Below, piece after piece: positions 1 to 7,964 of a DNA stretch of 27,593 nucleotides. A program made the translations under genes and the position numbers. Source of the DNA: Microcaldota archaeon (lineage in GTDB: Archaea > Micrarchaeota > Micrarchaeia > Micrarchaeales > CABMGC01); contig JASHUB010000022.1 in assembly GCA_030040265.1 (NCBI GenBank), positions 1 through 27,593 on the forward strand. Direction: 5' to 3'. The notes beneath the pieces were generated by a model. It did not search any database, was not told the origin of the DNA, and saw only the letters and a program-made list of their open reading frames with translations. The stretch's first letter is position 1. Every line of letters begins with the position of its first letter.

Positions 1-2
1 AG

Positions 3-839
3 CTTCAAAGTAACAGCACATACAAGATGCAGGTTGTCGCAGGGGAGAACTTCTGGGGCAGCCTGATGGGTCAGCTATGCGGAATACACTGCAACGTCAC
101 TAGCATAGTGACCGACCCCAATGCGGACCCTCACGAGTATGAGGCTAACGCACAGGACGCTAGGCTGATAGCCAACGCGAGGATAGTGATTGTGAACGGC
201 GTTGGATACGACGACTGGGCTCTGAAACTCATCTCAGCTAGCAACAATCCTAACAGGACAGTGCTCAACGTGGCAGACACTGTCGGAGTGGTGAATGGAT
301 CTAACCCGCACCTCTGGTACAACCCCACTTACGTGAACGAGACCGTAAAGCAGATGTACCTGGATCTTATCGCTGCGGACCCTAACAACGCCAGCTACTA
401 CGCGCAGCAGTACGCAAACCTCACCGCGTCTCTGAAGCAGGTCGACGGTAGGATGGCTGAGATAAAGGACAACTTCTCTGGCACAAAGGTGGCATCTACG
501 GAGAGCATCTTCGTCTACCTTGCGAACGCGACGGGCCTTGACCTTGTCTCGCCGCCGGAGTTCATGGAGGCGGTGGCAGAGGGCAACGACCCATCGGTGC
601 AGAGCGTCACCACTTTCGAGAACCAGCTTGAGAGCGGCAACGTGAGTGTCCTTGTCTACAACGAGCAGACCGTAACGCCGCTTACAACGCAGATGAAGCA
701 GATAGCCATAGATAATAACGTTACCGTTGTAGGGGTAACGGAGACCATCCAGCCGCCTGACGTGTCGTATCAGGTCTGGATGACCTCTGAACTGTTGGCC
801 CTGCAGAATGCGCTGAACGCAAAGGCGCTTGGGCAGTGA
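3..839 (+). CDS. Zinc/manganese-type ABC transporter substrate-binding protein (5' partial)
   Basis: Extracellular metal-binding component of an ABC importer, cluster A-I (ZnuA/MntA) family. The frame is open from base 3, so the true start and the signal peptide or lipobox lie upstream of the window; the first internal ATG is at 27. Family marks are the histidine in DPHEYE, the second histidine in NPHLWYNP, the helix LIANARIVIVNGVGYDDW, and a C-terminal TETIQPPDVSYQVWM block followed by a helix rich in Leu and Ala. The position that is usually the third metal histidine reads STESIF, so the ligand set may differ from classical ZnuA. Several N-x-S/T sequons fit an exported archaeal glycoprotein. 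The ATPase and permease genes follow with overlaps, so the three form one operon. The metal (Zn or Mn) cannot be read from sequence. Confidence 0.88.
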   Translation, partial: LQSNSTYKMQVVAGENFWGSLMGQLCGIHCNVTSIVTDPNADPHEYEANAQDARLIANARIVIVNGVGYDDWALKLISASNNPNRTVLNVADTVGVVNGSNPHLWYNPTYVNETVKQMYLDLIAADPNNASYYAQQYANLTASLKQVDGRMAEIKDNFSGTKVASTESIFVYLANATGLDLVSPPEFMEAVAEGNDPSVQSVTTFENQLESGNVSVLVYNEQTVTPLTTQMKQIAIDNNVTVVGVTETIQPPDVSYQVWMTSELLALQNALNAKALGQ

Positions 840-1678
840 ACCATATGGGTCCGAAACGGCAGGAGGGTACGGATACCGGAGAGATCGTTACTGCAAGGAG
901 GCTTGCTGTCGGCTACAAGGACAAGATGGTCTGGCACGACGCCAACTTCGGCATCGAACGCGGAGAGTTCGTTGCGGTCATCGGACCGAACGGTGCGGGC
1001 AAGACAACGCTGTTCCGGATGCTCCTCGGTCTGCAGAAGCCGTCCGGCGGAGACCTGACCGTCTTCGGCTCCAAACCATCCAGGGGCGATTCCCGCATAG
1101 GATATGTGCCGCAGCGGCATGCCATAGACAACGAGACCAACATAGAGTGCGTCGAACTCGTGCACCTTGCCTACGGCGGCGGCAGATGGGGTTTCAACCT
1201 GTCGACGCGTCGTGAGAAGGACGCTGCGATGAGCGCACTCAAGGCTGTCGGCGCCGAGGATCTGGCGCACAAATCCCTCGCATCGCTTTCCGGTGGTGAA
1301 CTCCAGAGAGTGTTCCTTGCTGAGGCATTGGTGAGCAATCCAGAGATGCTCCTGCTAGACGAGCCTCTGTCCAACCTTGACATAAGGAGGGCGATCGAAC
1401 TGGTCGAGGTCATCGGGGATGTGGTCAAAGAACGGAAGGTCACCGCCTTCCTTGTGGCGCACGACATCAATCCGCTCATGCGCTACATCGACAAGGTCAT
1501 GTACATGGCTAACGGAAAGGTCGCCACCGGCACGCCGGAGGAGGTGCTCACGTCGAAGAACCTGTCCGCGCTGTACGGCGCGCGAGTCGAGGTCCTGCGC
1601 GACTCTCGGGGCCACATAATCATCCACAGCCGCTACGGCGGCGAGGAGGTGCACGAGGAGGCTTACCATGTCATCTAG
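836..1678 (+). CDS. Metal ABC transporter ATP-binding protein (ZnuC-like)
   Basis: Cytoplasmic ATPase that powers the neighbouring metal importer. It has a complete ABC set: Walker A GPNGAGKTT (about residues 50-58), signature LSGGE (151-155), Walker B LLLDEP (172-177), D-loop SNLD and switch histidine in VAHD (209). Length 280 aa is slightly above the usual ~250 because of extra residues at both ends. The GTG at 836 overlaps the preceding TGA (GTGA), typical of translational coupling; an ATG at 845 is an alternative start that loses only three residues. The C-terminal tail after about 240, ending in acidic and His-containing residues, is typical of metal-importer ATPases. Its end overlaps the permease start by 11 bases. 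Confidence 0.92.
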   Translation: MNHMGPKRQEGTDTGEIVTARRLAVGYKDKMVWHDANFGIERGEFVAVIGPNGAGKTTLFRMLLGLQKPSGGDLTVFGSKPSRGDSRIGYVPQRHAIDNETNIECVELVHLAYGGGRWGFNLSTRREKDAAMSALKAVGAEDLAHKSLASLSGGELQRVFLAEALVSNPEMLLLDEPLSNLDIRRAIELVEVIGDVVKERKVTAFLVAHDINPLMRYIDKVMYMANGKVATGTPEEVLTSKNLSALYGARVEVLRDSRGHIIIHSRYGGEEVHEEAYHVI

Positions 1679-2495
1679 CATGTCACTCATTGGCGCCCTG
1701 CAGTACATCTTCCAGTACCAGTTCATGCAGCACGCCTTCGAGGCCGGGACGATCATAGCCATAGTTGCAGGGATAATGGGCTACCTCGTAGTCCTGCGAA
1801 AGACATCGTTCGCGGCCCACGCTTATGCGGAGATAGGTTTCGCCGGCGCCGCGGGGTCGGTTCTCCTCGGCATAAACCCGCTCATTGGGCTACTGTCAGC
1901 CTCTACGGTCAGCGGACTTGGCATAGCCGTCCTTGGCAACAGGGCGTCGCACAGGGACGTCGAGATAGGCACCATTCTTGCATTCGCCCTCGGCCTTGGC
2001 CTTCTGTTCATCAGCCTGTACACGGGCTACGCCACCGAAGCGTATTCCATACTGTTCGGGGAGATACTCGGCATAAGCGCCAGCAACGTGCTGCTGACCC
2101 TGGTCGTGAGCCTCATCATACTGGTTGCGGCTGCATTCGTTTACCGACCCATACTCTTCGCTTCCCTCGATGAGGATGTCGCAGAGGCTAAGGGGATGCA
2201 CGTGCTGCTTCTTGGAGGAATATTCATGATTCTCCTGGCGGCGTCGGTATCGATAGCCATACAGGTCACAGGAGTGCTGCTTATCTTCGCCCTGATGGTC
2301 ACTCCCGCCGCGACGGCCATCCGCCTCACCAAGAAGCCTGCTTACGCTATATTGATATCTACGCTCATCGCGCTGGGCGCCACTTGGTCAGGCCTCCTCA
2401 TCGCATTCTACGAGCCCTATCCTGTGAGCTTTTTCATAGTCACGATAGTGTTCGCCATCTACCTGATTGTCAGGTTCGTGCGTCCAAGGATGTAG
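1668..2495 (+). CDS. Metal ABC transporter permease (ABC-3 family, ZnuB-like)
   Basis: Membrane channel of the importer. At 275 aa with about eight hydrophobic segments it matches the ABC-3 family. Typical stretches are the N-terminal FMQHAFEAGTIIAIVAGIMG, the following KTSFAAHAYAEIGF, SVLLGINP, and the late VTGVLLIFALMVTPAATA segment. The start at 1668 lies inside the ATPase gene and follows a purine-rich GAGGAGG stretch at about 1653-1661; a second in-frame ATG at 1680 is also possible. It is the last gene of the operon. Thirteen bases separate its stop from the convergent gene at 2509, so there is no room for a long terminator. Confidence 0.92.
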   Translation: MSSSMSLIGALQYIFQYQFMQHAFEAGTIIAIVAGIMGYLVVLRKTSFAAHAYAEIGFAGAAGSVLLGINPLIGLLSASTVSGLGIAVLGNRASHRDVEIGTILAFALGLGLLFISLYTGYATEAYSILFGEILGISASNVLLTLVVSLIILVAAAFVYRPILFASLDEDVAEAKGMHVLLLGGIFMILLAASVSIAIQVTGVLLIFALMVTPAATAIRLTKKPAYAILISTLIALGATWSGLLIAFYEPYPVSFFIVTIVFAIYLIVRFVRPRM

Positions 2496-2508
2496 GGATA
2501 GCGGCAAA

Positions 2509-3132
2509 TCATGCCTCTACTTCCTGCCTGTTGATGTCCCTCCACCTGAGCCTGTAATAGTCTATCGCGATGGTCGCGAGTACTCCTACGCCGATAAGGG
2601 TCGCATCCCCCGATGGGGTTATGTGCGTTGTGGACATCGACCAGTTGTTCACCTGGAAGAGTATGTAGTTCTTGTCCACTTTGCTTATAGTCTCCTTGGC
2701 CCAATCATTGTTCGCCACGCCTACGAGATAGTTGGTCACTAGGCCAACGATTCCGCTGTGTATGACAGTGTGGAGTTTCCTCGATCCTGTGAGGACGTTG
2801 CTTCTCTGCTTGTCGTCCCTGAACGTCTGCTTCAGCGCGACTACAAGAAGTGCCCTCTTCGCCTGGTTGACCTCCTTTATCTCGTCCTTGATCTCGAGCA
2901 CCTGTGTGAGGTCCTTCTCCCTTTTAGCCTGCCTCTTCAGCTGCTTCAGGTATCTCTTGCCGGTCTTGAGCTGCGCCTCGAAGTCCTTCCGAACTATGTG
3001 CGGCAGCTGCTCCGGCGCCGTTCTCGCTGTAGTAATGATCTGGTTGGCGAGCGCCGTTATGTCCGTCCTGCTCACTGTCACCTTGCCGTCAACATCGACC
3101 TTCGACTGGATTCTGTTCAGCACTGTTGGCAT
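2509..3132 (-). CDS. Unrecognised protein, central charged coiled coil, hydrophobic C-terminal part
   Basis: I do not recognise a family. The 207-aa product starts with a soluble segment, followed by a long Lys/Arg/Glu-rich stretch (about residues 50-95) that looks like a helical coiled coil. Two moderately hydrophobic segments follow: one around IHSGIVGLVTNYLVGVA (about 128-145), and one around ATLIGVGVLATIAIDYY (about 178-195) that could span or touch a membrane, ending in a basic/acidic tail. Codon use and GC content resemble the neighbours, and several overlapping opposite-strand frames are weaker. A TATA-like box reading TTTATATA on this strand (3167-3174) lies about 38 bases before the ATG. 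It stands alone, convergent with the metal importer and divergent from the polyprenol genes. Confidence 0.7.
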   Translation of the reverse strand: MPTVLNRIQSKVDVDGKVTVSRTDITALANQIITTARTAPEQLPHIVRKDFEAQLKTGKRYLKQLKRQAKREKDLTQVLEIKDEIKEVNQAKRALLVVALKQTFRDDKQRSNVLTGSRKLHTVIHSGIVGLVTNYLVGVANNDWAKETISKVDKNYILFQVNNWSMSTTHITPSGDATLIGVGVLATIAIDYYRLRWRDINRQEVEA

Positions 3133-3166
3133 GTCAAAACCGAGTATTATAGTGTATTTTGGGTCA

Positions 3167-3174
3167 TATATAAA
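3167..3174 (-). promoter_or_regulatory. TATA-like box for the gene starting at 3132
   Basis: TTTATATA on the minus strand within an AT-rich patch, about 38 bases upstream of the ATG at 3132. This predicts a short leader of roughly ten bases. Position and composition fit an archaeal TATA box; no transcription start was measured. Confidence 0.4.
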
Positions 3175-3286
3175 TTGTCTCTTTTAACCTCGAAATGCGA
3201 GAATAAAGTGGCTTTTTGCACCCCTTTTCCTCCCCATCCGTTTCTAGCTCCAAAAACTTGGTTTCTGGGGCAATACCTATAAAAAC

Positions 3287-3296
3287 GTTTAAATAC
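3287..3296 (+). promoter_or_regulatory. TATA-like box for the polyprenol gene cluster
   Basis: GTTTAAATAC, centred about 35 bases before the ATG at 3326, is a good match to an archaeal TATA box and predicts a leader of only a few bases. A second AT-rich CTATAAAAAC lies just upstream (about 3278). This is the only clear promoter for the three genes 3326-6805. Confidence 0.5.
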
Positions 3297-3325
3297 ATAC
3301 TTTTCTTTATCCTAAAGGGATACTA

Positions 3326-4030
3326 ATGACTTTTGAGAACGTACCAGAGGCCCTAGCACTGATTCCCGACGGAAACAGGCGCTGGGCCAAGGGACACGGG
3401 ATTTCCTTCCAGCAGAGCTACAACCAGGGAGTCAATAAGTTCATTGACTTCAGCGAGTGGTGCCTGGGATACGGGATAAACAACCTCACAGTGTGGGCTT
3501 TCTCGACGGAGAACTTCAAAAGGCCGTCACTCGAGACGCATGTTCTATTCGACATCTACAGGAAGGTCGCGAAGGACAGCAACATAGTAGGCAGGCTGCA
3601 CGACAATGAGACACGCTTCGTCGTCGTTGGGAACCGCGCGCTTCTTCCAAAGGACCTGATGCAGTCGCTCCACAAGCTCGAGCTCGACACAAAGAAGTAC
3701 ACGGGCAGGGTCATCAACATGCTGATAGGCTACGGAGGCAGGGACGACATACTCTTTGCAGCGAAGGCGCTAGTGAAGGATGCCATAGACCGGAAGATAA
3801 GGACGGTCAACGAGGCGCTGCTGAGGAGCTACCTTCTGTCGTCAGTGGTGCCCGATGCGGACCTGGTGATAAGGACCTCTGGCGAACAGCGCCTTTCAGG
3901 CCTCATGCCATGGCAGTCTGGATACTCGGAACTCTATTTCTCCAAGAAGATGTGGCCGGAGTTCACCAAGAGAGACCTGAACTCGGCGATAAAGGATTAC
4001 AGCGATAGGCAGCGCAGATTCGGAAAGTAA
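3326..4030 (+). CDS. uppS: cis-Polyprenyl diphosphate synthase (undecaprenyl/dolichyl type)
   Basis: Cis-prenyltransferase that extends an allylic diphosphate with isopentenyl diphosphate to make the long polyprenyl diphosphate from which the glycan lipid carrier is derived. At 234 aa it has the usual family length. The active-site DGN motif appears as PDGNRRWAK with catalytic Asp at residue 15. The FSTENFKRP block and the C-terminal IRTSGEQRLSGL followed by MPWQSGYSELYF are the other family signatures, including the two arginines that hold isopentenyl diphosphate. The reading of Pro before DGN, instead of Met, is common in archaeal forms. It opens a co-directional cluster with DUF2070 (14 bases downstream of its stop) and a polyprenol kinase, which supports a dolichyl-phosphate role and not bacterial cell-wall synthesis. 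Confidence 0.93.
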   Translation: MTFENVPEALALIPDGNRRWAKGHGISFQQSYNQGVNKFIDFSEWCLGYGINNLTVWAFSTENFKRPSLETHVLFDIYRKVAKDSNIVGRLHDNETRFVVVGNRALLPKDLMQSLHKLELDTKKYTGRVINMLIGYGGRDDILFAAKALVKDAIDRKIRTVNEALLRSYLLSSVVPDADLVIRTSGEQRLSGLMPWQSGYSELYFSKKMWPEFTKRDLNSAIKDYSDRQRRFGK

Positions 4031-4044
4031 GGTTAGGTTTGGTT

Positions 4045-5880
4045 ATGCCTGAAGGGAAAAAGGACATTACAAGCTACTCGGATTTCTTTAACAAAAACGC
4101 TCCGAGCGTTCCGCTGCAGGCAATCGGCATACTCCTGCTAGGGATAATCGCCGGGGCGCTTGCGGGGATAGCCGTGCACTACGGCGCCTTCTCCGCAGAC
4201 GCGATGGACGTTGTCTTCTCCGGCGCAAGCGCTGGCATATTCATCATAAGCATCCCTGCGCTCCTGACGATATTCGCCGTCAAGACGATGCGCAGGAAGA
4301 TGCAGCTGAAGCACATAATGATGGTCACCGCATTCATCTCGATGATCTATGCGGTGTTCCTGATCGCGGACTCGGTGCTGTTCGCGGTGCTCAACAACTA
4401 CACCGTGGCGTACGTCATACTGCTCCTCGCGAATGCGGCGGTCTACGGCTACTGGTTCTTCATAGAGAAGTTCGTGATGGCCAGGAAGAAGAGCGCCATA
4501 TTCACTGCGACCGTGCAGCCCGTCATAAACGTCCTGTTCTTCATACCGTTGGGCGCGTATGTCCTCAGCCTAGACATACCTGTCCACATCCTACTCATAA
4601 AGCTGTATGCAGGGATGCTGGTCTTCCTCGCGGTGGGTTACCTGTCCCTGTACATTGTCGACAGGCCGCTTAAGAAGGCGATGAACATAAGCAGCGCAAT
4701 GCTCTTCACCGTGATGCTCAACCAGCTGCTCTACGACTTCAGCATAGACATGAACTTCCTCGGCTCCGACGCCGGGGCTGAGCGCGACATAGACGTCGAT
4801 CTCCTGGTGCTGAAGGGCAACAAGAAGTACAAGGCGGTGTTCGTCCGCCCCGACATCCACTACGGCCCATTCGTAAACGTAGGAGGCAGCATCACCACAG
4901 AGCATGTTGGCAGGGTCATCTCGGAAAAGTACGATGCCGCGCCCTTCGTGCTGCACGGAGCGGTCAACATAAACGACAACCCAATCAGCACGTCGCAGGT
5001 CTACAAGCTGTCAGACAGCGTGGAGGAGCGCATCGACTCTGCAGACAGGTTCGCCGGTGCATCCGGTGCGATCGGCATAGGCTCTGACGGTCCTTGCAGG
5101 GCGATCAACATCCACGTGGGCGACGTCTCGCTGCTGACGCTTACCAAGGCACCGCTGGTGACTGAAGACATGGAGAGGCCTGTCGGCAAGATCCTCGAGA
5201 AGGTCGCCTCGGCAGACGGCTCGAAGGTCATCCTGATAGACGCGCACAACTCCAGGTTCGAACGGGCAAGCAAGAAGGAGATCGAGGGGATCCACATGGA
5301 CAGCCATTATGTCGAGAAGTACGCGAATGCGATAAAGAAGTCGATGCACATGAAGAGGGGCACGCTGAAGGTTGGCGTCGCGCACCAGAAGATATCTGCG
5401 CTGCTCCATTATCCGAAGGACCTTGGAGGAGGGTACACCAGCGTGTGCATCTTCGACGTCGGAGGCAGGAGGTTCGGCATGGTCTACTTCGATGCGAACA
5501 ACATCGACCCCAAGTTCAGGAGCAGACTCCTCGAGCACCTGCAGCATGTGTTCGGATTCGAGTTCGAGCTGTGCACCACCGACACGCACTCTGTCAACTC
5601 AATAGCGCTGAACGCCAGCAACGTGCTCGGCAGGTTCTCGCAGGTTGAGGACATGAAGAAAGTGGTCGACTCGATGGTCACGGTGGCGCTGAACGACCTC
5701 GAACCGGTCTCGTACAACTACAGGAGGTTCGTGGTCAAGAACTTCAAGGTCTGGGGCGAGGACGCCGAGGCCACGCTCACAGAGGTGGGCAAGGACGTCG
5801 TTGCAAAGGCCACTAGGACAGTGCCTTTCGTGATAGTCGCAGGGTTTATAATTGCGGCGTGGATAATCTACATCATTTAG
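4045..5880 (+). CDS. DUF2070 family archaeal membrane protein
   Basis: Large archaeal membrane protein of unknown biochemical function. The start chosen is ATG 4045 (611 aa); an in-frame TTG at 4039 would add two residues. The N-terminal third (about residues 24-235) carries some six or seven hydrophobic segments. The rest is a soluble domain with a final membrane helix at the extreme C-terminus (last ~20 residues). The soluble domain holds Asp/His pairs in conserved-looking motifs: DIHYGPF (270-276), LHGA (His 304), DAHNS (399-403), AHQK (His 447) and TTDTHSVN (511-518). Such D-x-H repeats suggest a metal-dependent hydrolase-like site, which is inference. Its place between polyprenyl diphosphate synthase and polyprenol kinase suggests work on polyprenyl lipids. 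Confidence 0.85.
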   Translation: MPEGKKDITSYSDFFNKNAPSVPLQAIGILLLGIIAGALAGIAVHYGAFSADAMDVVFSGASAGIFIISIPALLTIFAVKTMRRKMQLKHIMMVTAFISMIYAVFLIADSVLFAVLNNYTVAYVILLLANAAVYGYWFFIEKFVMARKKSAIFTATVQPVINVLFFIPLGAYVLSLDIPVHILLIKLYAGMLVFLAVGYLSLYIVDRPLKKAMNISSAMLFTVMLNQLLYDFSIDMNFLGSDAGAERDIDVDLLVLKGNKKYKAVFVRPDIHYGPFVNVGGSITTEHVGRVISEKYDAAPFVLHGAVNINDNPISTSQVYKLSDSVEERIDSADRFAGASGAIGIGSDGPCRAINIHVGDVSLLTLTKAPLVTEDMERPVGKILEKVASADGSKVILIDAHNSRFERASKKEIEGIHMDSHYVEKYANAIKKSMHMKRGTLKVGVAHQKISALLHYPKDLGGGYTSVCIFDVGGRRFGMVYFDANNIDPKFRSRLLEHLQHVFGFEFELCTTDTHSVNSIALNASNVLGRFSQVEDMKKVVDSMVTVALNDLEPVSYNYRRFVVKNFKVWGEDAEATLTEVGKDVVAKATRTVPFVIVAGFIIAAWIIYII

Positions 5881-5887
5881 TGTGTGC

Positions 5888-6805
5888 ATGGTATTGCTTG
5901 CTGACGCAGCGCTTTACATCGTCGCGGCGGTGCTCGCCGTATACAGGATATCCAAGGCGAAGGATGTCAACTCTCTCTTCGTTTTCGCTGCGATGCTCGT
6001 CTTCGGCGGGCTCGTCTTCACGAGCGAGCTGATAAGCGCTGTGCCGGTCCTCGTGTCTGGCATCGTGATCTTCGACGGGCTGATGTTCACCTATGGGAAG
6101 CGACTCAACTACGCGTACATGGCCATCGCGGTGGTCTACCTGCTTTACTACGCGCACCTCGGGGCCGCGCACATGGCCCAGGTGATGCTCTTCGGCCTCG
6201 TCTCTGAGGTGGGCATCTTCAAGCCGTCGCACAACGGCGTCACGCTCAAGTCCACGGAGGTGCAGCGTGACCTCGTGCAGATCGGACTCGGGGCCGTCAT
6301 ACTTCTGGTGTTCGTGTTCGCGACAGTTTACGCGGACCGACTTACCATAGCACTGATACTGTTAGGCTTCCTTGTCAGCAACTACTCGATAACCTTCAAG
6401 AAGAGCGGCATAGCGAAGAGCCTCGGCGCCCTGGAGCGCGAGTACACGACATTCGGGCACGGCGCCATATGGTTGGCCCTGGGGTCGCTCGTTGCTATAG
6501 GGTTCCTGCACATGCCGTATGTCGCTGTCGCGCTGATAAGCATCTTCCTGGGCGACGCGGCGGCGACCATAGTCGGGGTTAACTACGGGAAGCACAGGCT
6601 GCCGTACAACAGGAAGAAGAGCTTCGAGGGCAGCATCGCGAGCTTCCTGGTCATACTTGCGCTCTCTTACTTCCTGATCGGGCCTCTGGCCGTGGCCGTG
6701 GCGTTCATAGCAGCCTTCGTCGAGAGCCTGCCGTGGCACATCGATGACAACTTCGACGTGGCGGTCGTGGTCACGCTGTTCTTCATCGCGCTCCTTGCCC
6801 TGTGA
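5888..6805 (+). CDS. Polyprenol (dolichol/phytol-type) kinase, CTP-dependent family
   Basis: Integral membrane kinase of the SEC59/VTE5 family, predicted to phosphorylate polyprenol or a similar isoprenoid alcohol using CTP. The signature lies in the C-terminal third: FLGDAAATIVG (220-230), GKHRLPYNRKKSFEGS (234-249) and a late VESLPWHIDDN (278-288), the same order as in dolichol and phytol kinases. About eight hydrophobic segments surround it. The start used is ATG 5888, seven bases after the DUF2070 stop; GTG 5882 would add two residues. An alternative reading as a CDP-diglyceride synthetase-like protein is less good because of the GDA...KKSxEGS...IDDN order. With the first two genes of the cluster it would make polyprenyl phosphate for protein glycosylation. 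Confidence 0.85.
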   Translation: MVLLADAALYIVAAVLAVYRISKAKDVNSLFVFAAMLVFGGLVFTSELISAVPVLVSGIVIFDGLMFTYGKRLNYAYMAIAVVYLLYYAHLGAAHMAQVMLFGLVSEVGIFKPSHNGVTLKSTEVQRDLVQIGLGAVILLVFVFATVYADRLTIALILLGFLVSNYSITFKKSGIAKSLGALEREYTTFGHGAIWLALGSLVAIGFLHMPYVAVALISIFLGDAAATIVGVNYGKHRLPYNRKKSFEGSIASFLVILALSYFLIGPLAVAVAFIAAFVESLPWHIDDNFDVAVVVTLFFIALLAL

Positions 6806-6848
6806 GGCGGCGGCTGCGCTAAAGGATTAGGATTCTAATTGGTAGAGT

Positions 6849-7376
6849 TTATACTCTCCTTCCCCTTCTGCCGCCAGGCCTCTTCGTGGTGTCTGTAGGG
6901 ATAGGTGTTACGTCCTCTATGTTCCCTATCTTGAAGCCTGACCTTGCCAGCGCCCTGACCACTGCCTGGGCTCCTGGTCCCGGGGTCTTTGAGTTGTGGC
7001 CTCCCGGGGCCCTGATCTTGATGTTTATGTTGGTGACTCCCTTCTGAATCGCGGTTGCGGCGACCTTGTACGCGGCCTGCATCGCTGCGTAAGGCGAGCC
7101 CTCTTCGTGGTCGACGTCGACTATCATGCCGCCGCTTCCGACCGCTATGGTCTCGGCGCCTGACAGGTCCGTAAGCGTGATTATAGTGTCGTTCTTCGAG
7201 GAGAATATGTGCGCCACGCCCCACCTTATGCCCTTTGGCTTGTATTTCTGCGCGGCTGCCTGCGCCTCGGCCTCGAATGATACATCTCCCTTCTTGGCCT
7301 TCTGCGGCTGCTTGCTCTCCGCGCCCTTCTGCGGCGTTGCAGGAGCTTTTGGTTTTCTCTTCACTTTCTCTGCCAT
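6849..7376 (-). CDS. rps11: 30S ribosomal protein uS11
   Basis: Small-subunit ribosomal protein of the platform. The conserved core from about residue 45 on has the family blocks GVAHIFSSKNDTIITLTD, GSGGMIVD, AAYKVAATAIQKGV, IKIRAPGG and the C-terminal IEDVTPIPTDTTKRPGGRRGRRV. ATG 7376 is chosen (175 aa); a GTG at 7385 overlapping the uS4 TGA would add three residues. The length is well above the usual ~130 because of an N-terminal extension of about 40 residues rich in Lys, Pro, Ala and Gln. It is the last gene of the uS13-uS4-uS11 operon. The polymerase subunit gene that often follows in archaea is absent, and the next gene is the convergent polyprenol kinase. Confidence 0.96.
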   Translation of the reverse strand: MAEKVKRKPKAPATPQKGAESKQPQKAKKGDVSFEAEAQAAAQKYKPKGIRWGVAHIFSSKNDTIITLTDLSGAETIAVGSGGMIVDVDHEEGSPYAAMQAAYKVAATAIQKGVTNINIKIRAPGGHNSKTPGPGAQAVVRALARSGFKIGNIEDVTPIPTDTTKRPGGRRGRRV

Positions 7377-7381
7377 AAGTA

Positions 7382-7960
7382 TCACGCTGGTTTCTCAGCA
7401 GCAGGTGCGACCGCCTTTGGCGCTTCGACCGCCTTTGGCGCCGCCTGTGCGGCCTCCGGCGCCTTCTGAGGCGCTGGTGCCGATTCTATCTTGAATGGTT
7501 TGTAGTATGCTATCGTGCCTTCCTCGTCCCTCCTTACAGTGTATCCAGGCGAGGTGATGCGCCTTCCGCCTATCGCGATGTAGCCGTGCGTTATGAGCTG
7601 CCGTGACTGCTTCATGCTCTTCGACAATCCCTTCCTGAAGACCACCGACTGCAGCCTTCTGTCGAGTATCTTGTCGACGTCTATGACCAGCAGGTCGTCG
7701 AGCGCCGCCTCCGGCTTGATTATGTCGTACTTCGCGAGCCTCGCGATCATCTCCTTTCCTGTCTTCTCGCTCGCGTTCCCTGAAAGCACTGCGCGCGTGT
7801 TCCTCCTTATCCTTCGGAGTTCGCTGGCAGCCATCCACAGCTCTCTCAGGTTCTTCAGCCCGAACCTTTCCTTGAGCTTGTGCTCGTTCTCGATCCTTAC
7901 CTTGTTCCACATCATTGTGGGCTTATCATATTTCTTCCTGAATCTCTTCGGCGCGCCCAA
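7382..7960 (-). CDS. rps4: 30S ribosomal protein uS4
   Basis: 16S rRNA-binding assembly protein. It starts MGAPKRFRKKYDKP, the normal archaeal uS4 N-terminus, and this fixes the start as TTG 7960; no ATG is available nearby. A GAAGTGA Shine-Dalgarno-like sequence, partly inside the end of the uS13 gene, precedes it. The S4 RNA-binding domain is seen around LDRRLQSVVFRKGLSKS and SRQLITHGYIAIGGRRIT, ending in SPGYTVRRDEEG. After about residue 160 comes a roughly 30-residue tail made nearly only of Ala, Pro, Lys, Glu and Val. Four bases separate it from the uS13 stop, and its TGA overlaps the alternative uS11 GTG, so the three genes are surely co-transcribed. Confidence 0.96.
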   Translation of the reverse strand: MGAPKRFRKKYDKPTMMWNKVRIENEHKLKERFGLKNLRELWMAASELRRIRRNTRAVLSGNASEKTGKEMIARLAKYDIIKPEAALDDLLVIDVDKILDRRLQSVVFRKGLSKSMKQSRQLITHGYIAIGGRRITSPGYTVRRDEEGTIAYYKPFKIESAPAPQKAPEAAQAAPKAVEAPKAVAPAAEKPA

Positions 7961-7964
7961 TCAA

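Noticed and set aside
2758..3282. Two overlapping plus-strand frames (151 and 174 residues) opposite the 2509-3132 gene
   Set aside because: They are rich in Leu, Cys and Ser with irregular composition and no good start context. The minus-strand frame has a regular charged-helix pattern and a TATA box.
6825..6858. Two small hairpins (ATTAG/CTAAT and AGAGT/ACTCT) between polyprenol kinase and uS11
   Set aside because: Stems of only five pairs with AT-rich content; not strong enough to call a terminator.
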